Assembly (NCBI GenBank): GCA_023614405.1
Contig: CM042684.1
Span: 473,255,650-473,319,649, forward strand
Reading direction: 5' to 3'
Length of the DNA stretch: 64,000 nucleotides
Origin: Avena insularis
Taxonomy: Eukaryota; Streptophyta; Magnoliopsida; Poales; Poaceae
This document shows, in pieces, positions 10,628-22,952 of the stretch. The first letter of the stretch is position 1; every line of letters starts with the position of its first letter. The notes beneath the pieces are model-generated. The model did no database searches and was not told where the DNA came from. It worked only from the letters and a program-made list of their open reading frames with translations. The position numbers were made by a program, and so were the translations under genes.

Positions 10628-12055
10628 TGATGTCTACGCACTTCTATTCTTATAGACAGTTGTTGGGCCTCCAAGTGAAGAGGTATGTAGAACAGCAGCA
10701 AGTTTCCCTTAAGTGGATCACCCAAAGTTTATCGAACTCAGGGAGGAAGTGGTCAAAGGTATTCCCTCTCAAGCAACCCTGAAATCAAGATACAAGAAGT
10801 CTCTTGTGTCCCCAACACACCCAATACACTTGTCAGGTGTATAGGTGCACTAGTTCGGCAAAGAGATAGTGAAATACAAGTGGTATGGATAATTATAAGT
10901 GGTAACGGTGCCAGAAAATAGCTTTGATGGCGCGGGGTTGATGTGGGAAGAGACTAAAGGCAATATGAAATAAAGATGGAAGCAAGCAAACATGTAACAG
11001 ATCTAGTTGCAAATGGTGTTTCAATGCTTAGAAACAAGGCCTAGGTATCATACTTTCACTAGTGAACACTCTCATATAAATATCTTCTCTTTATGATACT
11101 ACTCTGAACTACTCTCCCGTTGGACACTCTAATCCATGGTAGGGCTATAACAACACACCTCAAAGTTTGCTTTCCCCATCTAGATAACCCCACACTATCA
11201 CCTTGAGCACTAAATGGTTCCAACAAACACCACAATTTCATAGAAAGATCCAACTCCAAATATAACTCATAACAAGTATTTGTAATCTCTGGCCTAAGTG
11301 CCACCATGGTGTGCATGCTGTCACTTTCACACACATGGGGAGAGCAGAGATCTATTAAAGCACTTGAGTAGCAAGGTAGATCTACTTGATTGCAAAGCTC
11401 ATGATCACAATATGATCATGCATAGAGAGAGAGATGAACATATAGCTACCAGTAGAGCCTTTAGCCTCGAGAGAGAACTACTCCCTCCTCATCATGGGAA
11501 TCAACAACGGTGATGGATATGGTGGTGGAGATCGATGGAGATGGCTTCGAGGGCACTTCCCAGTCCCGGCAGGGTGCTGGAACAGAGACTTCTGTCCCCC
11601 GAATCTCCCCTTCGGTGGCTCGGCGCTGCGGAACTTTTCGTGGCTGGAGGCTGGTCTATTTAGGGTTTTCGTCCCAGGGGCTTCTTATAGGCGAAGGGGC
11701 GAGGTCGGTGGCCGGCCAGGGGGGACACTCCATGCCCTGGCGTGGTCTAGGGTTGCCCGTGCCAAGGGGGGTGTGGCCACCCTGTGGCCCCTCTCTGTCT
11801 TGTCTTCTGGCTCTGTGAGTCTTCCGGTAAAATATCGACTTTAGCTTTTGCCGGTCCAATTCCGAGAATATTCATTTGCTGACTTTTCTGGAACCAAAAA
11901 CAGAAGCAAACAGGCAACTGACACTGTGTCATCTTGTTAGCAGGTTAGTCCAAGAAAGTGTATAGAAATACTCCAAAGTGTGGACAAAACATAAGAAAGT
12001 AGATATAAAACAAGCATGGAACATCAAAAATTATAGATACGTTAGCAACGTATCA
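10628..12055 (-). repeat. Middle LTR of the tandem
   Basis: This is a 1428-bp LTR with edges TGATGTCTACGCAC (left, element 3' end) and the inverted TGATACGTTGC start on the right. It acts as 3' LTR of the right internal region and 5' LTR of the left one. A TATA-like element (CTTATAGG on plus, read inverted) lies near 11686. Confidence 0.85.
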
Positions 12056-14940
12056 ACATCCCCAAGCTTAACTCCTGCTCGTCCTCGAGTAGGTAAGTGA
12101 TAAAAAAGAATAATTTTTTAGGTGACATGCACCATCATAAACTTGATCAAACCATTTGCAAGCATTGAAAGCTGGGATCAAAGTACTCTAAACATAGCAT
12201 GAAAGATATAGTTCTAACAATAAGACATAGCAACTATGTTGTAACCTGAAAAGGCACAAACAAAAGATTCATGAATAACAATGCTTTGCAAGACGTTTGT
12301 TTGTTTCACATAAAGGAAACATAGCATAGTGGCATTCAGCTTGTCCCTCATAGAGTAGCAAACATAAATGCATAGGACACCTTCAAAGTTCATAAGAGTG
12401 ACTAGATACAAATAGTTTAAGAACAAACAATATCAAAGTTATGCATCAATCAACAAGTCTTGGGACAATGAACATAGAACTAAGAATGGACACTATGCTC
12501 TCAAAATAGGTGCATAAAGATAGAAGGTGGAGACTCAACATAAAAGTAAAAGAAAGGCCTTCATAGAGGGAAGTAGGGATTCAAGTTTCATAAAGAGCTT
12601 CCAAAAATTATGGTACTTATTAGCTTTCAACTCTCATTTCCCATATCATAAGCATCTTTAGGTGATTAAGGTTAAAGTGACACAACTAAGAGGATATGCT
12701 TGACAAGTTATAATCTGAAATATCATGCCCCTTACTTACGAAGACCGAACCTCATGCTACTCAACTTTAGTCACAAGTAAGCTCTTGTCATTGTAAGTAC
12801 ATATGTATCATAGAGAACCGCCAACGGGGTACCCCTTGCACATGATACATGAGTTATCCCATAATCCAAATGACAAGGCAAGCAGACAATGAGCATCTCA
12901 GCAATCTTTTTATTTGCTATTTGCATAGGTTTTTATTGAGGATGCTTCATAGAGTGCTCATTATGGTTATGCTGCAAGTTTCCACCATGATTAGGCATGG
13001 CTTAGGCTAGCGGTCCAGGCATTTCTATAACACACATACACACTCCATGATCTTACAAGTTCTCCTTTTATTTCACACCGCCGGGATCCATAAGTAAAAG
13101 AACATGATATCAACTAGGTACAGTGTACAAGTGCAATGTTGAAAGCATTCCCCATGATACATGGTTCTGCTAACTTCAACTTATAAAGCGCAAGCATATA
13201 CGCAACAAAGATGGACGCAATGGTTCAAGTTTATTAAATGCAAGAAAGTAAAGTGTGTCATCAAGTTCGTGAGAGCTTTAATCACTAATTTTCACATAAT
13301 AAATTTAATTAGGAAGGTAGATAAAAAAATGAATATACTTGGAATAGCAAATGCTAATAGGTAGGTATGGTGGACTATTTGGAATAGCTTGGTTTTATTT
13401 GGAGTTGGATGCATGAGTGGAACTCATACTTGGTATGGAGGCTAGCAAAAGACTGGGAGCGACCAACTAAGAGAGCAATAATGGCCATAATCATGCAGAG
13501 CGATAAAACATCGTTAATCAAAGCATAAAGTGATATTACAAGTCGAAAACTAAAGGATCATAAAGGCTATGGTGACTTGGGATAGTCATAACATGGTGTG
13601 AGCATGCGTCAAGTCAACCCAAATAAAGCATCAAAGGAGAATACCACAATACTATGCTTTAATATGCTAAAACAACACATGATTCTTCCAAGGCACATTA
13701 AGTAATCTCAATTGTTTATAACAAGTCATGCTACAGCAAAGATCACTAAGCATAAAGTGAAAACAATATCAAGCATGGCATGATAAAGTCTAAGTCACAG
13801 TCAAAAACAAGCTCCCTTTATACCACTTAAGCATGAACTTTCCTACTCTTATCCAACACCAATCGACTTATTTGAAACAACTCACAAAGATAATAATCAA
13901 TAAATATCAGTGAGCTTGTCTCACAAATCCACAAAGAAGAACTAAAAAGTTCTAATCTGAAAGCAAAAGAAAACTAAGGCTAAACACAGTGCTAACAAAA
14001 GAGAACCCTCACAGAATAATAAGAATGAAAAGTAGAGTGTTCTAGGCAATGAAAATAGAGCGTGTCTCTCTCCAAAAGAAGTGTGTTGGGATCCAACCAA
14101 CTTATTTAATAAAACCAAACAAAATAAAACTAAAAACAAAAACAAAGACGCTCCAAGAAAAACACAATTGTGCATGAAACAATAAAAACGAAGTGTCTAA
14201 AAAGACCTGAGATTTTTATTGATGAAGAAGGGGATGCCTTGGGCATCCCCAAGCTTTGACGCTTGTAACTCTTGCATATTTCTTGGGGTGACACGGGGTG
14301 GCATCCCCAAGCTTGAGCTTTTGTCCATTCTTCATCTCATTATATCATTCTTTCCCTACACCTGAAAATTTCCTTCATACAAAACTTCACACAATCTTCA
14401 TTAGCAACATTAGTGCATTCAAAAGATAATAAACCTTTGGGGTTTAGTTTTAAAACAGCAAAACTTTCATTAAAAACAAAAACTACTGTAGCAATTCCCT
14501 CAAAAAGCTCAATTCACCAAAAAGAACCCAAAAATAAATCGATAAAGAGGCAAATGCAAATAATGGCAGAAATCTGTCAAAACAGACCAGCAGGTGAAAC
14601 CAATTTTTTCGAAGACCTTCTGTTGCTCAAATCGAAAAGTGTTGAACTAACGAAAGTTAGATAACAACCTGGGGCAGAAGCACAAAAATTCATGCTTCAA
14701 AAGGACGTACAGAGATTTTACATGAATTTGTACAGTGAAGAACAAAAATCTGTTTCGGGACAACAACTTTCCCAAGCATTACTTCTCTCTCGTTAGAGGT
14801 TACTCTTGGCACAAAAAGCAAATAAAAAGGATAAGGAGAGGTTATTACTGAAGTAATAACTTCCAAGACTCATCTAAAACTTTTGGGTTATCTCCCAATA
14901 AGTACTTTTCTTTAACGCCTTTAAGTTAGGCTTGATAGTT
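12056..14940 (-). other. ORF-less 3' internal region, right tandem copy
   Basis: This is the inverted equivalent of 1513-4190, starting beside the LTR with the PPT-like ACATCCCCAAGCTTA (inverted) and holding the same hairpin at 14230-14250. I see no coding frame. Confidence 0.7.
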
Positions 14941-15046
14941 TGAGAAGATGCTCACATAAGAAATATGAATTGAAGTAAAAGAGAGCATCAAGAAGCAAAT
15001 TCAAAGCACATTTAAGTCTAACCCACTTCCTATGCATAGGAATCTT

Positions 15047-16456
15047 CTAAAGAAACAAGTCATGAAAGCACAAAGCAACAAGCATAGGAAAGCAAAACAA
15101 GTGCAACTTCAAGACCTTCAATGTAAAGAGGGGAAACTTAATAATGTTGAGATACATAAGACCATGTTTCCCTCTCTCAGAATAACTTTCAGTAGCAACA
15201 TGAATAAAATTAACAATATAAGTATCACATAAAACATTCTTATCATGAGCCACATGCATAAAAGAATTGATACTCCCCACATAAACATAGTCATTCTTAT
15301 TAATTGTAGGTGGAGCAAATTCAACAAAATAGCTATCATTATTATTTTCATCACCATAATCATCAAATATAGAAGGCATATTGTAGTCATAATTAATTTT
15401 CTCCTCAATAGTAAGTGGACTAAAAATATCGTATTCATCATTGCAATCATCATATATTGGAGGTATAGTATCATCATAAGCAATAGAATAGTTATCTTCC
15501 AAAGTGTGTTCATTTGTAAACATATCATCATTGGAAGGAACATGGATAGCACTAATAGTACAGCAAATATTAATATCATCATTTTCAGAACTAGTACCGA
15601 AGAGATTTTCAATAAAGTAGTGTGCTTTTCCCAATCATGATCATTACTATAGGTAATAGGCATAGGAACATCATCGAGTTCAGACTCATCAAAAACTATA
15701 ATAGGAGCAACATGCTTAGGGGAAAATACTGTTTCCCCTCTCCTTTTATTCCTCGTCTTCTTCTTTTTCTTCTTCTCTTTAGGAGGGAGAGGCTTGAAAG
15801 GAAGCTTCTCCATATACCCTGGTTTATTGTTACAGACAATAGAAGAAACTTTGGAGGATTCCTTCTTTTCATTAATAAGATCAAAACACATATTAATCCT
15901 GTCGTATTTTGGTAAAATCTCATCTTTTATAATATTTTGTATGTAAGTATTTTTGTGGCAATTATCAACACAATAAATATGACAACCATACACGACGCTA
16001 TTCATATCAAAAGCACTCATATCTACCAAAGAAGTTTTTCTTGATAATTCTTCACACCCCAAAAATAATGTAAGTTCATCATGCTAATTAGGAGTGATCA
16101 TGTCATCACAATACAAACTTGCAGTACTCATTGGATTAGAAGGGCTATTATTAGGGCCTGAGCATTGAAAATTGAAATGACCCACTTCAAAGCAAAGTTC
16201 ACAAATAAAAGGATAGAGGGCACAAACTTTTTTACCAAGATAATTTAGAGCCCTATACCACATTCTAGTTTTTCATTCCCGTGGGTGATACAATATTATT
16301 CTTCAATTTGATTCTTCTCACAAGGTCTATGTATTCCACAAAAATTAACATGCTTATAAGTACTTTCAGAGATTTGATCATGTTTATTGCTATCATTAAT
16401 AACAATTTCATTTTCCATGCAAGTGTCTTTAAAAGGCTCATGATACATGTCCCATT
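15047..16456 (-). pseudogene. Acidic accessory ORF region of the Sabrina/WHAM-like element, broken
   Basis: On the minus strand the frame at 15047-15634 encodes an acidic protein rich in Asp, Asn and Tyr (IFDDYGDENNNDSY) that ends with hydrophobic stretches. The frame at 15118-16062 begins upstream with a Cys/His-bearing segment and a Lys-rich run. The two frames overlap out of phase, so at least one frameshift divides an originally longer gene. A stop separates it from gag upstream. The same acidic module is intact in the element at 53502-54305. Function unknown; it replaces pol in these elements. Confidence 0.6.
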
Positions 16457-17488
16457 TTATTTAGGAGCATTAATATGAGAAGAAAAGGCTCTAAAACAAT
16501 CAATAAGAATTTGAGGATCAAGCCCATATTTAGCACTAAGCTCTTGAAAATCAGCAATTTCAGCAAAAGACTTAATGCAATCATACACATAGTTTATACC
16601 TGGTTCTTTACCTTTGTCGTTATCCCAATCTTCGGTATTGCTTTGAATTGTTTCAAGAAGATCCCACTTAGCTTTGACTTCCTTACTTCTGAAGGATCCC
16701 TCTAAACAAGTATCTAGATAGTCCTTGTAATGTCCTGAAAGCCTTGCATAGAAATTATTAATAACAATATTACTTGGGATCTCATGAATGGGACATTTGA
16801 ACATTAGTGACTTCAATCTCCCCCATGCTTGGGCAATACTTTCTCCATCATGAGGATGAAAATTATAAATATAATTCCTATCTTTTTGAATTTCACGAGG
16901 AGGATAAAATTTAGAGTAAAAGAGAGATTCAAGTTCCTTCCACTCCAAATGATGAGGATCATCTAGTAGGTCATACCACTCCCTTGCTTTGCCCTTAAGT
17001 GAAAAAGGGAATAGCTTCCACTTAACTTGGTTCATTGAAATACCTGCACACTTGAACAACTCGCATAATTCGTGTATAAAGAGTAAATGATCACCAGGAT
17101 GGACAGTTCCATCTCCCAAATAACAGTTGTTCATAACACGTTCAACAATTTTTATAGGTATTTTAAAAGAGATGCTTTCAGTATGTGGATTTAAAATATC
17201 ACAAGTATCATTAGAATTACCACATATGGGAGATAAAGTATCATCAGAGCAAATTTTCTTCTTTAAAGCCGGGTAACTAAAAATATAATTTTCATAACAA
17301 CTAACTTCCCCAAGCTTAGACGTTTCCATAGCATTAGTAACAAATGTGTTCAAAAGATTCATACTAATAACATAGCTATTAGCATGCAAAGAAAGTTCCA
17401 TGGTTTTTTAATTTTCTTTTCAGACAATTCATGTTCAACATTAGGAAAAATACTAAAAACATCTCTAATTTTGTTGTTGTTTTCCATT
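16457..17488 (-). CDS. Gag protein of the minus-strand Sabrina/WHAM-like element
   Basis: An open frame of 314 codons runs from a Met at 17401 to 16457. The probable original start MENNNKIR lies at 17488, with a one-base deletion near 17402 separating it from the main frame. The gag core is clear: WKLFPFSLKGKAREWYDLL, then FYSKFYPP, then GESIAQAWGRLKSL and NNFYARLSGHYKDYLDTCL. This matches the plant retrotransposon gag domain that builds the capsid. A later segment, QELSAKYGLDPQ, is typical of the same families. It is the best preserved gag in the tandem and could in principle be supplied to other copies in trans, which is inference. Confidence 0.75.
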
Positions 17489-17593
17489 AAGCCTAACTAG
17501 TGAAAACAAGAAACAAAAAGACAAAATTGCAGAATCTGAAGGAAATAACTTCGAGCACTCACACCGGAGGATGTGAGTACCTTTTACCTTACC

Positions 17594-17611
17594 TCCCCGG
17601 CAACGGCGCCA
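17594..17611 (-). other. Inner tRNA-Asp primer site, 18/18 match
   Basis: The plus strand carries the exact 3' end of plant tRNA-Asp including CCA, so the element strand is its complement. It sits 79 bp inside the internal region, further in than a normal primer site. Confidence 0.75.
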
Positions 17612-17661
17612 GAAAATAAGCTTAGGGCGCGTTGTTGACGTGGGAGCTTCTTCTTCTTTAT

Positions 17662-17679
17662 TCCTCGGCAACGGCGCTA
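17662..17679 (-). other. LTR-adjacent tRNA-Asp primer site, degenerate
   Basis: This has the same sequence with two mismatches, 11 bp from the LTR edge at 17691, the expected place for the primer site. See the exact copy 68 bp further inside. Confidence 0.65.
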
Positions 17680-17690
17680 GAAAATTAGCT

Positions 17691-19132
17691 TGATGTCTAT
17701 GCACTTCTATTCTTGTAGACAGTTGTTGGGCCTCCAAGTGCAGAGGTTTGTAGAACAGCAGCAAGTTTCCCTTAAGTGGATCACCCAAGGTTTATCGAAC
17801 TCAGGGAGGAAGTGGTCAAAGGTATTCCCTCTCAAGCAACCCTGCAATCAAGATACAAGAAGACTCTTGTGTCCCCAACACACCCAATACACTTGTCAGG
17901 TGTATAGGTGCACTAGTTTAGCAAAGAGATAGTGAAATACAAGTGGTATGGATAATTATAAGTGGTAACGGTGCCAGAAAATAACTTTGATGGCGCGTGG
18001 TTGACGTGGGAAGAGAGTAAGGCAATCTGAAATAAAGATGGAAGCAAGCAAACATGTAATAGATCTAGTTGCAAATGGTGTTTCAATGCTTAGAAACAAG
18101 GCCTAGGGATCATACTTTCACTAGTGAACACTCTCATATAAATATCTTCTCTTTATGATACTACTCTCCGGTTGGACACTCTAATCCATGGTAGGGCTAT
18201 AACAGCACACCTCAAAGTTCCCTTTCCCCATCTAGATAACCCTACACTGTCACCTTAAGCACTAGATGGTTCCAACAAACACCGCAATTTCGTAGAAAGA
18301 TCCAACTCCAAATATAACTCATAACAAGCATTTGTAATCTCTAGCCTAAGTGCGACCATGGTGTGCATGCTGTCACTTTCACACACATGGGGAGAGCAGA
18401 GATCTATTAAAGCACCTGAGTAGCAAGGTAGATCTACTTGATTACAAAGCTCATGATTACAATATGATCATGCATAGAGAGAGAGATGAACACATAGCTA
18501 CTAGTAGAGCCCTTAGCCTCGAGAGAGAACTACTCCCTCCTCATCATGGGAATCAGTAACGGCGATGGAGATGGTGGTGGAGATCGATGGAGATGGTGGT
18601 GGAGATCGATGGAGATGGCTCCGGGGGCACTTCCCCGTCCCGGCAGGGTGCCGGAACAGAGACTTTCTGTCCCCCGAATCTCCCCTTCGGTGGCGGCGGT
18701 GCTGCAGAACTTTTCGTGGCTAGAGGCTGGTCTATTTAGTGTTTTTGTCTCAGGGGCTTCTTATAGGCGAAGGGGTGAGGTCGGTGGCCGGCCAGGAGGG
18801 CCACACCATGCCTTGGCGCGGCCTAGGGTTGCCCGCGCCAAGGGGGGTGTGGCCACCCTGTGGCCCCTCTCCGTCTCGTCTTCTGGCTCCATGAGACTTT
18901 TGGTAAAATATCGACTCTAGCTTTTGTCCGGTCCAATTCCGAGAATATTCATTTTCTGACTTTTCTGGAACCAAAAACAGAAGAAAACAGGCAACTGGCA
19001 CTGTAGCATTTTGTTAATAGGTTAGACTAAGAAAGTGTATAGAAATACTCCAAAGTGTGGACAAAACATAAGAAAGTAGATATAAAACAAGCATGGAACA
19101 TCAAACGTTATATATACGTTAGCAACGTATCA
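17691..19132 (-). repeat. 5' LTR of the tandem (right edge)
   Basis: The LTR is 1442 bp. Its outer edge CAACGTATCA inverts to the family start TGATACGTTG. Near 17965-18010 it contains a copy of the primer-site leader motif (GGTAACGGTGCCAGAAAAT and a following TTGACGTGGGAAG), the same motif that lies outside the LTR at 17600-17650. Confidence 0.85.
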
Positions 19133-19930
19133 ATCCCACCAAACAAAGAAGTATCGCCCCAACCCGTCTGCAGGATATGCCCCAAGAAACAACAGACCCC
19201 CTATGTCCCGTCCAAACTATCCCAATCGTGGCAGAGGAAACTTGAGGTCTGGAAGAAACCACAACAGTAACCCGGGCAATTCCAATAACTTCAACCGTGC
19301 ATCGCCCAAGTCCAACAACAACAACAATACTGCCCCAAGGACTGGAAGCAATGTTGTGCCTGTTGCAGGAAAAGACAAGTCCTAGATTACTTGCTTTGAA
19401 TGCGGAGTCAAGGGTCACTACTCCAACAAGTGCCCCAAGAAGCTTGTAGAAGCCACCAATGTGAATGCACCAGCTCAGCAGCAACGCCGTGTTCAGCCTA
19501 GAAGGAGATTTGCACCAGGGAACTCGCTCAACCGCAACGGCCGTCTGTTCCACATGAATGCTGAAGAAGCCCAGGAAGCGCCAGATGTCGTGCAGGGTAT
19601 GTTCTCTGTTAACTCAGTACTTGCAAGAGTGTTGTTTGATTCTGGAGCATCGCACTCATTTGTTACAGAAGAATTTGCATGCATTAGTAAGATTCAACCA
19701 ACAAAATTGAAGCATGTTATGATAATTCAAATACGGTTCAACCACCAAAGCTAGAAAAATTTGCAAGGCTGTACCTATCAGAATACATGGAATAGATTTT
19801 TATGCTAATCTAATAGTACTTGGAACCAAAGGTTTGGAAGTAGTACTAGTAATGGATTGGATGTCGAAACATAAAGGATTAATCGACTGTGCCAAGAAAG
19901 CCATAACCATGACCCGATGATCGAGTATCG
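19133..19930 (+). pseudogene. Tekay gag zinc knuckle and protease
   Basis: The gag frame resumes after the insertion with an Asn/Arg/Pro-rich stretch, then a TAG at 19383. A CCHC zinc knuckle CFECGVKGHYSNKC follows at 19392-19433. The protease has the active-site motif DSGAS with the catalytic Asp at 19638. A frameshift and TAG at 19752 precede the conserved GMDW-like block (MDWMSKHKGLIDC) at about 19850. The zinc knuckle binds RNA in packaging and the protease cuts the polyprotein; this copy is broken. Confidence 0.85.
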
Positions 19931-20881
19931 ATGAAGCATGTATCTAAAATGCTACCCTGTCAATTCAAGTGCAACAAGAGTCTATCCCAACCAACCCTAG
20001 ACCAAGTCAGAGTAGTCTATGAATACCCTGATGTATTCCCAGATGAATTGCCCGGTATGCCCCCAGATCGGGATATCGAGTTCATCATTGAACTAGTTCC
20101 TAGAACTGGACCCATAGCTCAGAGACCTTATAGTATGAACCCATCAGAATTAGTGGAGCTGAAGAAGCAACTTGATGCTATGCTGGAGAAAGGTCTGATT
20201 CAACCAAGTGCATCGCCATGGAGATCCCCTGTGTTATTTGTGGATAAGAAAGATGGAGGTAACCGTTTGTGTACGGATTACCGGAAGCTGAATGATGTCA
20301 CCATCAAAAACAAGTACCCACTTTCAAAGATAGAAGATCCGTTTGACCAGTTGACTGGTGCCAGAGTGTTTTCTAAGATTGATCTTAGAACTGGTTATCA
20401 TCAACTCAAGATTCATGCAACAGATATTCCAAAGACTGCTTTCACCACCAGATATGGACTATATAAGTATATTGTCATGTCTTTTGGACTAACCAATGCC
20501 CCCGCTTATTTCATGAACCTCATGAATAAGATTTTTATGAACTTCCTGGATAAGTTTGTCATTGTTTTTATCGATGATATTCTGATCTATTCCAAGTTAG
20601 AAGAAGACCATGAGCTACACCTGAGAACCATCCTTGAAACCCTTAGAGAGAATCAGTTGTATGGTAAGTTTAGCAAATGCGAGTTCTGGTTAAAGGAAGT
20701 AGGATTCCTAGGACATATCGTGTTCGTAGGAGGAGTCGCTGTTGATCCCGCCAAGATTAAGGATGTTGAAGAATGGAAGGCCCCAACCACCCAAACAGAA
20801 GTCCGCACATTTCTTGGATTAGCCAGATACTATCGCAAGTTCCTAGAAGGATTTTCGAGCATCGCAAGACCGATGACCTAG
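19931..20881 (+). pseudogene. Tekay reverse transcriptase domain
   Basis: There are 316 open codons. The RT blocks are in order: [83 protein letters not shown] and the catalytic FIDD at 20567-20578 (YxDD-type box with Phe). LGHIV and the thumb region follow. The frame ends in a TAG at 20879-20881, after which the same frame continues into RNase H, so a single stop interrupts pol here. RT copies the genomic RNA in cytoplasmic particles. The family match is unambiguous; the element as a whole is dead. Confidence 0.9.
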
Positions 20882-21358
20882 TTGTTGAAGAAAGATAAGA
20901 AGTTTGAATGGACGGACAAATGTGAAGCAAGTTTTCAAGAGCTCAAGAAGAGATTGATTTCAGCCCCAATTTTGATTATGCCGGATATCAAGAAGCTGTT
21001 TGATGTGTATTGTGATGCATCCAAGATTGGTCTCGGATGTGTATTGATGCAAGAAGGCAAAGTCATATCATATATGTCCCGACAACTGAAGCAACATGAG
21101 CAGAATTACCCTACCCATGATCTCGAACTAGCAGTCGTAGTGTTAGCTTCGAAGACATGGCGGCATTACCTTATGGGTAACCGCTGTGAGATTTATTCGG
21201 ATCACAAGAGTCTGAAGTATATTTTCACCCAGAAGGAGCTGAATATGAGGCAAAGGAGATGGATAGAGTTAATCAAGGATTATGACCTTGACATTCACTA
21301 TCACCTCGACAAAGCCAATGTGGTAGCGAATTCTCTTAGCAGATTCCGTGTAGATTAA
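20882..21358 (+). pseudogene. Tekay RNase H domain
   Basis: This is a continuation of the pol frame after one stop. [14 protein letters not shown] contains the first catalytic Asp, HDLELAVVV the Glu, and [12 protein letters not shown] the second Asp. The usual ADALSR at the end reads ANSLSR, so the fourth conserved Asp is changed to Asn. It removes RNA from RNA/DNA hybrids during reverse transcription. Confidence 0.88.
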
Positions 21359-22458
21359 ACACCATGATAAAAGAAGCCTAGCCAAGTTTGCATGATGATA
21401 TGGAGAATTTCAGAGTAGAGCTAGTTAGCAAAGGATTCCTAGCTAGTATTGAACTTCAACCCACTTTGATGTGTCAGATCAAGGAATCATAGAAAGGAAA
21501 TGCAAATATCGATGGAATCAAGCATCATATCGGTACAGGGAAGGTACCCGGATTCACCGAAGATGAAGAAGGAGTTTTGTGGTACAAAGGACGTATCTGT
21601 GTGCCAGCAGATTCAGAGTTGAAGCAAGTCATCATGCAGGAAGCTCATGATACTCTTTATTCTATCCACCCCGGAGGAACAAAGATGTATCAGGATTTGA
21701 AAGAGCAATTTTGGTGGCACAAGATGAAGAGAGAAATCGGAAGCGACATAGCTAAGTGTGATATATGTCAGAGAGTCAAAGCGGAACATCAGAGACCCGC
21801 TGGACTTTTGCAGCTATTGCAGATTCCGGAATGGAAATGGGATTCTGTTGGAATCGATTTCATCACCAGTTTTCCTACATCTAGTAGGGGAAATGACTCT
21901 ATTTGGGTCATAGTGGATAGACTGTCTAAGGTAGTCCATTTTATACCCGTCAAGACTACCTACTAGAGTTTGAAGCTAGCAGAGTTGTACACTGCTAGAA
22001 TAGTCAGTTTGAATGGAACCCCCAAGACCATAGTGTCGGATCGAGGAACCCAGTTTACCTCAAGATTTTGGCAGAAAGTCCAAGAAGGATTAGGAACCAA
22101 GCTGAATTTCAGCATAGCTTATCACCCACAAACCAATGGACAAACTGAAAGAGTCAACCAAATCTTAGATATGTTGAGAGCTTGTGTGCTATAATATGGA
22201 TCAAAATGGGAAGATTGTCTGCCTTTTGTAGAATTCGCATACAACAACAGTTATCAAGCCAGTTTACAAATGGCCCCATTTGAATTTCTGTATGGAAGGA
22301 AGTGTCGTACCCTGTTGAATTGGTTGTAAGTAGGAGAGAGTCAGACCTTCGGACCAGACATCCTACAAGAAGCTGACGAGAAAGTTCACAAAGTCTGTGA
22401 GCACCTCAAGACCACCTAATCCAGACAGAAGAGTTATGCTGATAAGAGACGTCGAGAC
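21359..22458 (+). pseudogene. Tekay integrase
   Basis: The zinc-binding HHCC part is at about 21640-21780 (HPGGTKMYQDL and CDICQRVKAEH). The catalytic core has Asp at 21856 (GIDFIT), Asp at 22039 (VSDRGTQF) and Glu at 22147 (QTERV), the last two 35 residues apart as in DD35E integrases. TAG and TAA codons at 21964, 22192, 22327 and 22419 interrupt it. Integrase inserts the cDNA in the nucleus. This copy is inactive. Confidence 0.9.
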
Positions 22459-22908
22459 TTGACCTTCAATGTCGGAGATTTTGTGTATATCAAAGTATCA
22501 CCCTTGAAAGGAATGCAACATTTTCAACTGAAAGGGAAATTAGCCCCCAGATATATTGGACCCTTCAAGATTTTGAATCGCCGAGGAGAAGTATCATATC
22601 AACTGGAACTGCCAGAGGAGATGCCCACCATACATGTTGTGTTCCATATCTTGTTACTTCGCAAATGCTTAGAAGTTTCAGAGAAGACCGAAGTTTTCAA
22701 GAATATTGATCATCGAGCCATAGATATCAACAAGGATCTAACTTATCATGCAGTACCCATTCGTATTTTGGAATAAGCTTTCAAAACCACCAGGACCCGG
22801 AGTATCAAGTTTCTCCAGATCCAGTGGAGCAACCATACTGAAGAAGAAGCTACTTGGGAGCGAGAAGATTACATTAGGACTGAGTTTCCAGATCTCTTTA
22901 GTTCGTAG
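22459..22908 (+). pseudogene. Integrase C-terminus and chromodomain of the Tekay element
   Basis: GDFVYIKVSPLKG and KLAPRYIGPFKIL are the GPY/F-type integrase tail. A TAA at 22774 interrupts the frame, then a chromodomain-like segment follows (IQWSNHTEEEATWERED, ending EFPDLF) to a stop at 22906. A chromodomain at the integrase end defines chromoviruses and is thought to guide insertion to heterochromatin. Confidence 0.85.
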
Positions 22909-22940
22909 TTTTTCTTAAATCTCAGGACGAGATTTTGTTT

Positions 22941-22952
22941 AAGGAGGGAAGG
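22941..22952 (+). other. Polypurine tract of the Tekay element
   Basis: AAGGAGGGAAGG lies two bases before the LTR start TGTAACACC, the standard plus-strand primer position. Confidence 0.85.

Larger units (their letters stand above)
7832..19132 (-). mobile_element. Minus-strand Sabrina/WHAM-like tandem: LTR-internal-LTR-internal-LTR
   Basis: Three LTRs of one family (7832-8543 truncated, 10628-12055, 17691-19132) alternate with two internal regions (8544-10627 and 12056-17690), all in the same minus orientation. One target-site pair (atcct/atccc) flanks the whole array, so it entered as one insertion or became tandem later by unequal recombination between LTRs. The left copy lost about 4 kb across the LTR/internal junction at 8543. 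No RT or integrase is present in either internal region; only gag-like and acidic ORFs remain. Confidence 0.85.

Noticed and set aside
15245..15640. Plus-strand Ile-rich frame (also 53745-54257)
   Set aside because: It is the antisense shadow of the acidic Asp/Asn-rich ORF on the minus strand; GAT/AAT codons read backwards give Ile.
7832..19132. Regularly repeated blocks that could suggest an array such as CRISPR or a satellite
   Set aside because: The units are 1.4-kb LTRs separated by kilobases; there are no short repeats with unique spacers.
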